From contig CM035361.1 of assembly GCA_020137815.1 (NCBI GenBank), positions 4,740,085-4,804,084 on the forward strand: DNA of 64,000 nt, in the 5' to 3' direction. Shown piece after piece: positions 23,638 through 35,628 of this stretch. Position numbers and translations under genes: made by a program. The number at the start of each line of letters is the position of its first letter. The first letter of the stretch is position 1. The notes below the pieces were generated by a model, which saw nothing but the letters and a program-made list of their open reading frames with translations, was not told the DNA's origin and did no database searches. The DNA is from Hormiphora californensis (lineage: Eukaryota; Ctenophora; Tentaculata; Cydippida; Pleurobrachiidae).

Positions 23638-24674
23638 ATGAGACCTCTGCTACTTAAAACTATTCATTTTGTTCGTAAAAATAAGGTTTGTCTAAACTTG
23701 ACTTAGGGCAGATTCCACGAGTGGTAGTTCCGAACTCCATGAATAACACTTCTCCACCCGACACGATCAGTCTGAAGCTTTTATTTACATGGGACTCAAC
23801 TGGAGGGTGTAACTTTGAATTGTTTATACAGATTATAACGCAACCCCCGGCCTCTCTTCTGATTTCATCCAATTTTCAAAAGGATGATTTACTAACATTA
23901 AACTAAGATGACCTAAAATTGAGAACGCATTTTATTAAAAGCCCTCATAATTCCAATAACTGTCCCATCAGGTTAAAACTGCCGTTGGGGTGTCCATCGC
24001 ATCAGCAGTAGTTGCAATCAGGAAATGCTGGTCCCTGATTGTCTGATAACCAGTCACGTGACCTAAATAACGAGTTCTGATTGGTTGTTTACTTGTTTCA
24101 GGTTAAAACTGCCGTTGGTGTGTCCATCGCATCGGCAGTAGTCGCAACACCCGTCTATGTGTATAATGCTAAAGTCAGCCCTGCTATTGTAGCTACTGCG
24201 TGTGTTAGGACTGGTCGTGCTGTAGGTAAATATAAGGGTAGATTATAGTTGGAAATGAAATTACTACACAGTCGGACCCCGATTTACCGGGCCCCGATTT
24301 ACCGGAACCCCGATTTACCGGGAGGATAAACTTCCCCCGATATGGAAAAGTAACGGTATTTGACCCCGATATACCGGGCACCCGCCACCCCGATTTACCG
24401 GGCAAAACCCTTTCCCCCGAGCATCCCGGTAAATCGGGGTCCGACTGTACTATATATATAGGGGTGACTTCGTAACCAAGGAGGGTAGATTGAAAAATAG
24501 GGAGTTAGAATTCCCAAGAGTGCAAATAAAAGAGTTTTTTTTTAAATGTCAGTTATTTCCGCTAACAAAATGTATGTTTTTAGTAACGGTGGCCCAGGCT
24601 GCGGCGTTATTCAAGTATAACACATGGGATGATAGTTTGTGTACAAAGGAGTACATGTCACAGGTAATATAATA

Positions 24675-24707
<33 letters not shown>

Positions 24708-27700
24708 GTTTCACTTTTAACTTTACTTTCACTTCAGATGGTAGAATATTACCTAAACTTAGCTTATAATCTTATCCTAAATACCAACTCCCTCTTACTC
24801 CCATTCTAACTCCCTCTTACTCCCATTCTAACTCCCTCTTACTCCCATTTTACTCCCTCTCACTCCATTCTAACTCCCTCTTACTCCATTCTAACTCCCT
24901 CTTACTCCCATTTTACTCCCTCTTACTCCATTCTAACTCCCTCTTACTCCATTTTCAGGTACACAGGGGCACAGCAGAGTTGATATGTAACATGTGTAGT
25001 GAGAACGGGGGGCTGTTTATTAAAGTCGGACAGCACATAGGAGCACTTGATTACCTGCTACCCAAGGAATACGTACAAACTTTCAAGGTACAATTTTATT
25101 CTTTTTTTAATTTTAATAAATTATTATTAAAATAAATGCAGAAAAGCAAGCAGCACATGTCCGATTGTTAACTTGATGTAACCTCACAGTGTAACGGCAC
25201 CATGATGTAACCTCATAGTGTAACCATTTATGTGTAACTAACATCCTCAGATTCTCGTTGGTTCCACTGTTCACACCAACACAGCTGGTGTGAACAATGG
25301 AACCACCAGTCTCTACCACCCTCCTCAGATTCTACACAATGGGGCACCCCAAACCCCCAATGTAACCTCACAGTGTGACATCACCAATTGTAACCATGGT
25401 AACCACTAACCTCCTCAGATTCTACACAACGTGGCACCCCAAACCCCCAATGTAACCTCACAGTGTGACAATGAGGCCCCCCAAACTCCCAATGTAACCT
25501 CACAGTGTGACGTCACCAATTGTAACCATGGTAACCACTAACCTCCTCAGATTCTACACAATGAGGCACCCCAAACACCAAATGTAACCTCACAGTGTGA
25601 CATCACCAATTGTAACCATGGTAACCACTAACCTCCTCAGATTCTACACAATGAGGCCCCCCCAAACTCCCAATGTAACCTCACAGTGTGACGTCACCAA
25701 TTGTAACCATGGTAACCACTAACCTCCTCAGATTCTACACAACGGGGCACCCCAAACCCCCAATGTAACCTCACAATGTGACGTCACCAATTGTAACCAT
25801 GGTAACCACTAACCTCCTCAGATTCTACACAACGGGGCACCCCAATTCCCAATGTAACCTCACAGTGTGACGTCACCAATTGTAACCATGGTAACCACTA
25901 ACCTCCTCAGATTCTACACAATGAGGCCCCCCAAACACCAAATGTAACCTCACAGTGTGACGTCACAAATTGTAACCATGGTAACCACTAACCTCCTCAG
26001 ATTCTACACAATGAGGCCCCCCAAACACCAAATGTAACCTCACAGTGTGACGTCACAAATTGTAACCATGGTAACCACTAACCTCCTCAGATTCTACACA
26101 ATGAGGCCCCCCAAACACCAAATGTAACCTCACAGTGTGACGTCACAAATTGTAACCATGGTAACCACTAACCTCCTCAGATTCTACACAATGAGGCACC
26201 CCAAACCCCCAATGTAACCTCACCGTGTGACGTCACCAATTGTAACCATGGTAACCACTAACCTCCTCAGATTCTACACAATGAGGCCCCCCAAACACCA
26301 AATGTAACCTCACAGTGTGACGTCACAAATTGTAACCATGGTAACCACTAACCTCCTCAGATTCTACACAATGAGGCACCCCAAACCCCAAATGTAACCT
26401 CACAGTGTGATGTCACCAATTGTAACCATGGTAACCACTAACCTCCTCAGATTCTACACAATGAGGCACCCCAAACCCCAAATGTAACCTCACAGTGTGA
26501 CGTCACCAATTGTAACCATGGTAACCACTAACCTCCTCAGATTCTACACAACGGGGCACCCCAATTCCCAATGTAACCTCACAGTGTGACGTCACCAATT
26601 GTAACCATGGTAACCACTAACCTCCTCAGATTCTACACGACGTGGCACCCCAAACCCCAAATGTAACCTCACAGTGTGACGTCACCAATTGTAACCATGG
26701 TAACCACTAACCTCCTCAGATTCTACACGACGTGGCACCCCAAACACCAAATGTAACCTCACAGTGTGACGTCACCAATTGTAACCATGGTAACCACTAA
26801 CCTCCTCAGATTCTACACGACGTGGCACCCCAAACCCCAAATGTAACCTCACAGTGTGACGTCACCAATTGTAACCATGGTAACCACTAACCTCCTCAGA
26901 TTCTACACAACGTGGCACCCCAAACCCCAAATGTAACCTCACAGTGTGACGTCACCAATTGTAACCATGGTAACCACTAACCTCCTCAGATTCTACACAA
27001 CGGGGCACCCCAATTCCCAATGTAACCTCACAGTGTGACGTCACCAATTGTAACCATGGTAACCACTAACCTCCTCAGATTCTACACAATGAGGCCCCCC
27101 AAACACCAAATGTAACCTCACAGTGTGACGTCACAAATTGTAACCATGGTAACCACTAACCTCCTCAGATTCTACACAATGAGGCCCCCCAAACACCAAA
27201 TGTAACCTCACAGTGTGACGTCACAAATTGTAACCATGGTAACCACTAACCTCCTCAGATTCTACACAATGAGGCCCCCCAAACACCAAATGTAACCTCA
27301 CAGTGTGACGTCACAAATTGTAACCATGGTAACCACTAACCTCCTCAGATTCTACACAACGGGGCACACCAAACACCAAATGTAACCTCACAGTGTGACG
27401 TCACCAATTGTAACCATGGTAACCGCTAACCTCCTCAGATTCTACACAATGAGGCCCCCCAAACCCCCAATGTAACCTCACAGTGTGACGTCACCAATTG
27501 TAACCATGGTAACCACTAACCTCCTCAGATTCTACACAACGGGGCACACCAAACACCAAATGTAACCTCACAGTGTGACGTCACCAATTGTAACCATGGT
27601 AACCACTAACCTCCTCAGATTCTACACAATGAGGCACCCCAAACTCCCATGGTGGATGTCAAAAGAGTGCTGCGAGACGAACTGGGTCAAGAATGCGAGG

Positions 27701-30700
27701 AGGTTTTCTCTAGTTTTGATACACAGCCTCTCGGATCCGCTAGTTTGGCACAGGTACTGCATGGTTACAGTCAGATCCCAAATTACCGGTACCTGATTTA
27801 CCGCGGGACCCCCCGGTGATCCCTTTAAATCGGGATCCGACTGTACAACAAAGTAAAAAACTTGTTTTTTGGTATTTCATACACTTAGATTACACAGCCG
27901 CACAGTTCTATCTAGCCCACACAGTTATCTAACTATATCTAATGCAAATTTGCACGGAAATGTGACACCCTATCGTCAATGTGACGACGTGATCCGTCAA
28001 TGTGACGACGTGATCCGTCAATGTGACGACGTGATCCGTCAATGTGACGACGTGATCCGTCAATGTGTCGATGTGATTCGTAGGTATCACGTATCACAAG
28101 TGCTTCAGAACTGCTTGCGAATTAGAGGGGTCACATCACATACATAAAAGGGAGAGAAAGAGAGAAAGTAAAAGAGAGGGATCACATCACAAGGTAGCTC
28201 TCTTAGCTACCTGGTCTATCACTGTATGGCGGCGCCCATACACCAATTTGATTCTCAGTGCGCTCAGATGGGGTCGGCGGCGCCAGACAGGTCTATCACC
28301 AGGACTTTCTGGGGGAGAGAGACAAAGAAAGAGACAGAAAGAGAGACAGAGAGATACATAGCGACAGACAGACAGGCAGGCAGAGAGAGAAAGAGAGAAA
28401 AGGATAGAAATAGGTCCCTCGATTTGCGATCGGTACGATCGCCCCAGTTTTGCACAATCCTCTAGCCCATTTCTACCTAACTAAATCCCTTCAGGTCCAC
28501 CGAGCGGTTCTAAAAAGCAGTGGCAAGGAAGTGGCGGTTAAAGTTCAACATGCGGCCGTACAGGAACACTCCAAAGTCGATACTATCACCATTGAGGTTG
28601 GTGTTAGTTTAGCAGGAACCGACCGAATCAGGAAATACTGGTCCCTGATTGGCTGATAACCAGTCACGTGACCTAAATAACGAGTTCTGATTGGTTGTTT
28701 ACTTATTTCGGTCGGTTCCTGGTGTTAGTTTAGTGAAGAGTTTCAAACCAATATGCATAGTAGGAGATAGGAGGAGTGAAAAGTTTATTTAAAGTTTAGT
28801 AGAAGTTTAAAACTGATACTTATTTGATAGTAGGGGACTCTATCTTTCTCGCTTTTTAACCATGCATATGTTATAGAAAAGAGGAGGTTTGAATTATAAT
28901 TGCGATTATTCCTAACATGTACATTTGTCTTTTCAGTTTCTAGCCAAGTGTATCGACAAGATATTTCCCGAGTTCCAATTTGATTGGTTAATTGATGCAA
29001 TTAAAAGGAATTTACCAAAGGAGTTGGACTTTGTGCAAGAAGCCCAGAACGCTGAACATCTCTCACGTTTATTTACTGATACACCCTTCCTAAAGGTTGG
29101 AGATTGTTTTTTATTGCAAATTTTGATCGTGTTTTTTAGCCCCCCCCCCCCCCCCCCTCCCCGTTTTTTACCAGTTTACCTATTTTCAATGATCTAGCTG
29201 CAATGAAAGCTCACGAAAGTCGAAACAACTTTGTAACGATTTTCTATTTTTTTTAGGTCCCCAAGATTCACTGGGCGTATACTTCTAGACGTGTCCTAAC
29301 AATGGAATACTGCAAAGGTGAGAAATATAGATATGGTTTTTTTTTCTACGTGGTCGAATAGATTATCCCTTCCTTGATTGATTTATTACACAATCATCTT
29401 CGAATCTATACCCCCTCTCTCTCTCATTAAATTTTATGTCGCTATATCTTAAGAGGTACACGTATTATATTATTGCTTCATTTCTCTGTCTGTATTGGTG
29501 TGCGAGATTTTGTTGCATAATACCAGTCATGTGAGAGAGAAAGTGTGTGACAAGTCTTTGTGTGCCACTTATTCAGAGTTGTTTAACGTAACGCGCGGTG
29601 TTGGTTTGGTGACTTGTGAGCAGTGTAGGGTTTGCGCTAAGAGTGCGCGCGGTGAGGGACGTTTTTGGTTGGTCGCGATGATGATACATTTCCGTGTATC
29701 ATGTACATTTTCTATTTAAACCATGACTAGGATATAGGATATTTGTGTATTTGACTCGATTCCCCGAATCCGAACGACTGCTGTTCGAATTTTCTCCGGC
29801 CTCTCTTGCCTTGTTCGGCCCTCAGTGTTGCCTAGCTCGACCCCCTTATCGCAAGGTCTGAAGGAGGGTTAGAACTTAGAACATAACAATCTGAGGGTAG
29901 TACCCTCTCTAACAAACACTACAAACCCTTCCCTGCAGGTTCCCTGAATCTCAATTGTATCTGATTCAAACCTCCCCTTCCCTCCCTCTATCAAGCAAAA
30001 CAAACCCCTCCCAATTGCACCTCACTCAACCCCCTTCCCTTAACTTTCTAGGGTCCCTTAACCGGTCGGGCTTCTTCTCACCTGCCCTTCCTTTGTCAGG
30101 CGGAATGGTGGACGATCTGGAATATCACAAGAGAAACAACATTGATACAAATAAAGTTCTGAGCTACATTTCGAAAGTGTTCAGTCAAATGGTTTTCATT
30201 CGAGGGTACGTTGCTAATTTCCTCTTTCTGTTTCAGGGTTATTTTGGAATTAATTATACAATCTTTGATTCCCCTCCAGATATATATCTAACAACCCCCC
30301 CCCCCCTCCCTCCCAGTGTCCCAGTCCGCAGATATATATCTAACACCCCCCCCCCTCCAGATATATTCACTGCACCCTCTCCACCCCTCCAGATATTAGA
30401 TATATATCTAACACCCCCCCCCCCCCCCTCCAGATATATTCACTGCACCCTCTCCACCCCTCCAGATATTAGATATATATCTAACAGACCCCCCCTCCCA
30501 GTGTCCCAGTCCGCAGTTATATATCTAACAGCCCCCCCCCCCTCCAGATATATTCACTGCGACCCTCTCCACCCCTCCAGATATTAGATATATATCTAAC
30601 ACCCCCCCCCCTCCAGATATATTCACTGCACCCTCTCCACCCCTCCAGATATTAGATATATATCTAACACCCCCCCCCCCCCTCCAGATATATTCACTGC

Positions 30701-33106
30701 ACCCTCTCCACCCCTCCAGATATTAGATATATATCTAACACCCCCCCCCCCTCCAGATATATTCACTGCACCCTCTCCACCCCTCCAGATATTAGATATA
30801 TATCTAACAGCCCCCCCCCCCCCCCCCCCCCAGATATTAGATATATATCTAACACCCCCCCCCCTCCCAGATATATTCACTGCACCCTCTCCACCCCTCC
30901 CAGTCCCCAGATATATATCTAACACCCCCCCCCCCCCCAGATATATATCTAACAGACCCCCCCCCTCCCCTCCAGATATATATCTAACACCCCCCCCCCC
31001 CCCCCAGATATATATCTAACACCCCCTCCCCCCCCCAGATATATTCACTGCGACCCTCCCCCCCTCCAGATATTAGATATATATATCTAACACACCCCCC
31101 CCCCCCCCCTCCTCCCCAGATATATATCTAACAGACACCCCCCCCTCCCCTCCTCCCCAGATATATTCACTGCAACCCTCTCCCATCCACTCTTCCTCCC
31201 TAGATATATTCACTGCGACCCTCTCCCCCCCCCCCCCCCCCAGATATATTCACTGCAACCCTCTCTCCCCCCCCCCAGATATATTCACTGCGACCCTCTC
31301 CCCCCCCCCCCCCCAGATATATTCACTGCAACCCTCTCTCCCCCCCCCCAGATATATTCACTGCGACCCGCATCCTGGGAATGTGATGGTTGAGAAAACA
31401 GAGGATGGTCGTACCATGTTGGTTCTACTAGATCATGGCCTTTACCAAACTCTCACGGACGATTTTAGGATCAACTACTGCAAATTATGGCAGGTTTGTC
31501 TTAATTAGAAGACATATTCTTGCCTTGCTACAAATGTAAAGAAGGGTTAGAATATAACAAATCATATTCACTGCTTCCTTATGGTTCACCTTTGATATTG
31601 AATATAATTATTTTAACGTTTTTTTTTCTTCAGGCTCTCCTCACAGGGAATTCTGAGAAAATTAAGAAACAGGCCCAGCGGTAAGTTGGTCCATTCCCCC
31701 CCTGTGTGACCGCTTGTGTGACCCCTTGGGCTCAAGTTTGCCATGTTTTCATCTTTCCATTTCATCCTGAGCATTGGCCTGACCCTATTCTCATTTCTTT
31801 CAAAGAGAACCGTGGTCAGAGGCTCTGTCAGACCAATGCTCTGACTCAGAGCATCGGTCAGACAGATTTTACCAATCCTATTTAATGTTTGATGTTGGTC
31901 TTTATTTCTCTCCCATTTCACAGGCTAGGTGTTGGTGCCCATTATGGCCTGTTTGCCTGTATGGTGGCTAGTAGGACGTGGGAAGATATTACGGAGGGAG
32001 GGATAGCTGATGTTAATTCTAACCTTGATGTGTCCAGATTACAGGTTAGTTAGAGAGTTGCAGGAACCGACCGAATCAGGAAATACTGGTCCCTGATTGG
32101 CTGATAACCAGTCACGTGACCTAAATAACGAGTTCTGATTGGTTGTTTACTTGTTTCGGTCGGTTCCTGGATTAGAGATGTACAATAAATTACAGGTAGC
32201 ACTACATTTGGAAACTGTAATTCCAGGCACCATTTGCTGCAATAAACATGCTGCAACTGCTTCGTTCTATTGTCAAAATGTAGGACAAAATGAATACAGT
32301 CGGACCGGACCCCGATATACCGGGATCCTCGGGGGAAAGGGTTTTGCCCGGTATATCGGGGTCAAATACCGTTATTTTCCCATATCAGGGGAAGTTTATC
32401 CTCCCGGTAAATCGGGGTTCCGGTAAATCGGAGTCCGGTAAATCGGGGTCTGACTGTATTACTAAAATGATATTATCCATGTAACATCATTCTTTTTTCA
32501 GGAAAAGGCTATTAAACAAATGCCTGAAATCTCACAAGTACTAAACTACGTTCCTCGGCAACTGCTGCTAATTCTAAAGACTAACGATCTCTTGAGAGGC
32601 ATTGAATGTAAGTTTTTTACATAGCGTTCCATATCCAAAACAACCTATACAAGAGATTCCATTTGAATCCTCATTCCCGATCTATTTCATATCATTTGAT
32701 TTTCAGTTTTCACAATTGATTAGTAACCCCCTTCCTCTCTCTAAGTAACCTCCTCTCTCTCCCTAAGTAACCCCCTTCCTCTCCCTAAGTAACCCCCTTC
32801 CTCTCTCCAGGTACCCCATTCTCTCCCTAAGTAACCCCCATTCTCTCTCTCCCAGGTACACTGCTCCAACGAAACACCCAAGGAGTGGGAACATTCCTAA
32901 ATATGGCACGTTACTGCCTCTCTGCTCTTACCACCCACAAGCTCAACAAGGCCCAGACACTATCAAAACAAATCGTTCTCTATTGTGCTTATGCGGTGGC
33001 TCTGATTAGACTAAAGTTTTTCAAGATGATATATTGGTTTAGTCTGACGCCGCCCGGTGCAAAGTTACAACGTTACCTGCCCTCACAGATTAACTTTAGT
33101 ATTTGA
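23638..33106 (+). CDS. ADCK1: ADCK1, UbiB/ABC1-family mitochondrial kinase-like protein
   Basis: Fourteen exons: 23638-23685, 24102-24225, 24584-24663, 24959-25087, 27619-27753, 28495-28596, 28937-29095, 29257-29317, 30100-30205, 31352-31493, 31634-31680, 31924-32044, 32502-32607, 32856-33106. All phases agree, giving 536 codons plus TGA (human about 530). UbiB proteins are atypical kinase-like ATPases; ADCK1 is mitochondrial. Diagnostic motifs are intact: KxGQ (FIKVGQHIGALDYLLP, K106), the Ala-rich loop (LGSASLAQVHRAVL, about 166-178), lysine strand VAVKVQH (K188), catalytic HCDPHPGNV (D320) and the DFG-equivalent LLDHGLY (D342). PRQLLLILKTNDLLRGIE is also typical. Exon 1 (MRPLLLKTIHFVRKNK) is a guess from ATG, donor and phase; it is basic and hydrophobic, as expected for mitochondrial targeting. 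Four introns carry arrays built on their own splice sites. Confidence 0.93.
23970..24101 (+). repeat. Partial ADCK1 exon 2 duplication enclosing a MITE core
   Basis: A 49-base stretch starting CAG|GTTAAAACTGCCGTTGG occurs at 23969-24017 and again at 24099-24147 with three mismatches. Between the copies lies only the core of a family A MITE (24016-24099) lacking both termini. The first copy runs into a stop inside the MITE; the second continues as the real exon. Confidence 0.85.
24016..24099 (+). mobile_element. MITE family A, copy 7 (both termini missing)
   Basis: Runs from AATCAGGAAATGCTGGTCCC to GTTTACTTGTTTC. The terminal CAGGAACCGACCG sequences are lost at both ends. Its TTACTTGTTTC end now supplies the pyrimidine-rich sequence directly before the AG of the ADCK1 exon 2 acceptor. 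Confidence 0.85.
24269..24447. mobile_element. Family B MITE, about 180 bp
   Basis: CAGTCGGACCCCGATTTACC..GGGGTCCGACTG with internal tandem ATTTACCGGAACCCCG-type units. It lies in ADCK1 intron 2. Confidence 0.85.
24664..24958 (+). repeat. Two tandem arrays filling ADCK1 intron 3
   Basis: (CACTTT)n follows the donor, then about eleven units of TCTAACTCCCTCTTACTCCCAT run up to the acceptor ACTCCATTTTCAG. The intron is almost entirely repeat, and the second array forms the polypyrimidine tract. Confidence 0.85.
25088..25244. other. Start of ADCK1 intron 4
   Basis: AT-rich stretch followed by early relatives of the 90-bp unit (GATGTAACCTCACAGTGTAAC). Nothing else is recognised. Confidence 0.4.
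25245..27618 (+). repeat. Acceptor-anchored 90-bp minisatellite before ADCK1 exon 5
   Basis: About 25 units, most exactly 90 bp. Each contains CTAACCTCCTCAG|ATTCTACACAATGAGGCACC and CCAAACTCCC, then intron-like sequence (TGTAACCTCACAGTGTGACG, CCATGGTAACC). The last junction is the genuine exon 5 start (ILHNEAPQTPM...). Each unit thus repeats a complete 3' splice site plus about 34 exon bases. Reading on from a decoy gives ILHNEAPQTPN, then a short run ending in TAA. A nested palindrome (GTTCCA(C/T)TGTTCACACCA) lies at about 25262-25303. Confidence 0.95.
27768..27843. mobile_element. Family B MITE
   Basis: CAGTCAGATCCCAAATTACC..AAATCGGGATCCGACTG lies 14 bases after the exon 5 donor in ADCK1 intron 5. 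Confidence 0.8.
27955..28085. repeat. 21-bp minisatellite in ADCK1 intron 5
   Basis: Five units of TGACGACGTGATCCGTCAATG. The translated frame is a repeat artefact. Confidence 0.85.
28226..28296. mobile_element. Family C MITE (GGCGCCGCC ends)
   Basis: GTATGGCGGCGCCCATACACC..CAGTGCGCTCAGATGGGGTC..GGCGGCGCCAGACAG. Related copies occur at about 33696-33742, 35533-35577, 38480-38616 and 53497-53660. The terminal motif is CTGTCTGGCGCCGCC. Confidence 0.65.
28613..28721 (+). mobile_element. MITE family A, copy 8
   Basis: Full-length copy flanked by perfect 12-base repeats GTGTTAGTTTAG, in ADCK1 intron 6 just past the exon 6 donor. The duplication is longer than the 8 bp at other copies. Confidence 0.93.
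30280..31351 (+). repeat. Acceptor-anchored C-rich array before ADCK1 exon 10
   Basis: A complex array with about 13 decoy copies of (C)n-TCCAG|ATATATTCACTGC(G)ACC. The genuine exon 10 junction at 31351/31352 reads CCCCAG|ATATATTCACTGCGACCC. Interspersed units carry CCAGATATTAGATATATATC, also an acceptor-like sequence. Every decoy repeats the pyrimidine tract, the AG and about 18 exon bases, including the codons for Tyr-Ile-His-Cys of the catalytic loop. The long frames translating to Pro-rich protein here are artefacts. Confidence 0.95.
32061..32169 (+). mobile_element. MITE family A, copy 9
   Basis: Full-length copy in ADCK1 intron 12, 16 bases past the donor. Its flanks (TTAGAGAGTTG and ATTAGAGATG) suggest an eroded target duplication. 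Confidence 0.9.
32297..32456. mobile_element. Family B MITE, about 160 bp
   Basis: CAGTCGGACCGGACCCCGAT..AATCGGGGTCTGACTG, palindromic, in ADCK1 intron 12 with TA on both sides. Confidence 0.85.
32715..32855 (+). repeat. Acceptor-related array before ADCK1 exon 14
   Basis: About five units of roughly 27 bp: TCCC(T/C)AAGTAACCCCCTTCC alternating with TCTCTCCAGGTACCCCATTC. The last ends in CTCTCTCCCAG|GTACACTG, the true exon 14 start. One unit retains CCAG|GTAC and the others have drifted to CCTAAGTAAC, so the array probably derives from the same acceptor-exon junction. Confidence 0.7.
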
Positions 33107-34734
33107 TTGTTGAATATATATTGTGCAGTTTATATACGGGGTGGGCCACGGATTGTTGTGTTGTGCAGTTTATACAGGGTGTGATGTGTAGTGTATAACA
33201 AGAGAGATATTGAGTATTTTAAAAACTGGCCCGATTTATTTGTCCCCAGATATGCAGTAGAGATGAATTGAGCTCGTGTGATGTATTTCAGTGGGGATAT
33301 AGTTATATCGGAATAGTAAAATGATAATTATGAAAATATGGGATTCTGTGTAAGAGACTAAGTTTGGTTGTTTTTTATGGTATAGTGCTACCTAGGAACC
33401 GAATCAGGAAATACTGGTCCCTGATTGGCTAATAACCAGTCACGTGACCTAAATAACGAGTTCTGATTGGTTGTTTACTTAATTCGGTCGGTTCCTGGTG
33501 CTACCCTACTGTTGCATTGCACAGCTAGGCCGTACACCCTTGTTCCATGGGCAGAATTCGGCGAAATATTCGGTGCAAAGGCCGAGGAGAGAGATAAAAA
33601 TATAATGTGAACCACCATTTATACTGCTGTTTATATTTTCTGTGTTGCCAGTACAATTATACTGCTAGTCTTTGGGCTGCCTGACCCAGTTTTGATGCGA
33701 CAGTGCGCTCAGATCGGGTTGGCGCCGCCATACAACCTTTGAGAGGATTGTACATGAAGTCGTGGAATATTGCTAGAAAATATGTAAACGTTTTGTTTAG
33801 TTATTTGAGCCGGGTTCAAAGTAGAAAAAGGGGCTGCAAATCAACTTGGGTTAAAATGTGTGTATATTGAAACTGCTGTAAACATGCCGTAATGATTTTT
33901 CCAAAAAATTTATTTGTTTTCGGTCTTCTTTTCTAGTGGTGCTCCATCATATTGGTCCGCCGCCCAAAGTGTTGTCAACGACGTCCAAGATGCATGAAAA
34001 AGCATGTCAACAGTCGGACCCCGATTTACCGGTATAGGAAATTAACAGTATTTTACCGCGATATACCGGGCACCCCGATTTACCGGGCAAAATCCTTTCC
34101 CCCGAGCATCCCGGTAAATCGGGGTCCGACTGTACGTACAACTACAAAAAGTAGGAGCACCACTGTAACAGCAAAAAGGTGTACTGTGGTTAATTGTTGT
34201 CTCCGGACCGCGATGTTACAGCAGTCAGTGCCTGCGACAATGTGGTTCAAATCAAAATCAGTGCCTGACAAAATGATAGGGTGAGCGCTCGCGCTCAGCG
34301 CACCCATAGTTACACCACGTGTCTGGTTGCACACTCAAAATTGGGATAAACAAGTGAAGGTTGCACACTCACATGGCCGTACGATCGACATCCGAACCGA
34401 GGTGCAACCCTGATGAAATTTCGGAATTGGTAGAGGACCGAATTGTAGTCCTCCGGTAGAGGTACAGTCGGACCCCGATTTAGGGACACCCTCGGGGGAA
34501 GGCTCTTGTCCACTAAATCGGGGTGTCCACTAAATCGGGGTCAAATAATGTTAATTTCCTATATCGGGGGAAAAAATCCTGTCCCTAAATCGGGGTCCAA
34601 CTGTATCTTGGTCTCTATTTTAATTTTATACTGGAAATCCCGAATAGAAACAAACCTTGTGTTTTACTACGTTCCTTGTGAATGTACTTCTGTAACAATT
34701 GTAATTGTACGGCCTAATTGGTATACCAATTTAA
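33107..34734. other. ADCK1 3' flank and intergenic transposon debris
   Basis: ADCK1 3'UTR, then family A copy 10, a family C fragment at about 33696-33742, and family B elements at 34011-34132 and 34465-34603 (the latter with CACTAAATCGGGGTG variants). No gene recognised. Confidence 0.6.
33394..33497 (+). mobile_element. MITE family A, copy 10
   Basis: Copy with a 4-base deletion in the left terminus, flanked by GTGCTACC on both sides. It lies downstream of ADCK1. Confidence 0.9.
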
Positions 34735-35628
34735 TTGTTTGAAGGGAAATGGGGAAGTAATTGGTGACTTGGTGACATAGACACCGTGCGCGACCAAGAT
34801 TGAGCTCACACAGGTGTCTGCTCCGCCTCAAAAAGGGTCGTTTCTTTCAAGGGATGTTGCACGCGATCCACTGGACCGATTTGCATCCGGTTTGTCGCAA
34901 AAGACTACAAATGATCCTAATATACTGGAAAATACCCGAGAAATTTGTCTGTCAACAGGAAGTGGGTCAAAATTGACACTGAAGTCAAACCTATAATCTG
35001 GCTTCCGAGAGTTTCTGCACTACGCCCATGCGATTTAGAAGATATTGGGAGATATGTTGATGCAATTAGCATCAGCTATTAATGCCGGGTATTTTCCAGT
35101 ACTCACAAGAGTTCAACCTATCTTCTGATACCCTCAGATTCATTCTACACCGTCCGGGAGTGGTGCAAAAAGGCTCGGAAGCCAGATTATAGATTTGACT
35201 TCAGTGTCAATTTTGACCCACTTCCTGTTGACAGACAAACTTCTCGGGTATTTTCCAGTAAACTAGGACCAACTTGTAGTCTTTTGCGACAAACTGGATG
35301 CAAATCGGTCCAGTGGATCACGTGCAATTTGGCTTGAAAGACAAGACTCTTTTTTAGGGGGCGGAGCGGACACCTATGCTATGTGCGAGCTCGATCTCGG
35401 TCGCTGCGCGACCTCGAACTCGCACGCACTAGGTGTCAATGTCACCAAATTGGTGACATAGAACACCTGGGCACCTGGCGCGTCGGCGCGACCCCCCGCA
35501 CTGCGGCGGGTCGCGCCACCTATGTCACCAACTGTATGGCGCTCAGATGGGTCGCGGCGCCAGACAGGTCACCAAGGGTAATTGGTCCAAGTACTTACTA
35601 CTTCCCCATTTCCCTTCAAACATTAGAA
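34735..35628. mobile_element. Composite inverted-repeat element (family D with outer arms)
   Basis: Outer arms TGTTTGAAGGGAAATGGGGA and complement enclose a family D element starting TTGGTGACATAGACACC. The interior (CACTGGACCGATTTGCATCC, AGTGGGTCAAAATTGACACT) is repeated in inverted form within the element and again at 42478-43157. GC-rich CGAGCTCGATCTCGGTCGC lies near 35387-35470, and a family C fragment sits at the right. No transposase is seen. Confidence 0.75.

Noticed and set aside
25245-27618. Regularly spaced tandem repeats suggesting a CRISPR array
   Set aside because: There are no unique spacers (whole units repeat), the context is a eukaryotic intron, and the repeats end at a splice junction. 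The same applies to 5932-6350 and 37545-38150.
29955-30925. Proline-rich 210-codon frame and Gly-rich reverse frame
   Set aside because: The frame spans the true ADCK1 exon 9 and then the C-rich splice-site array; spliced phase excludes the proline-rich part.
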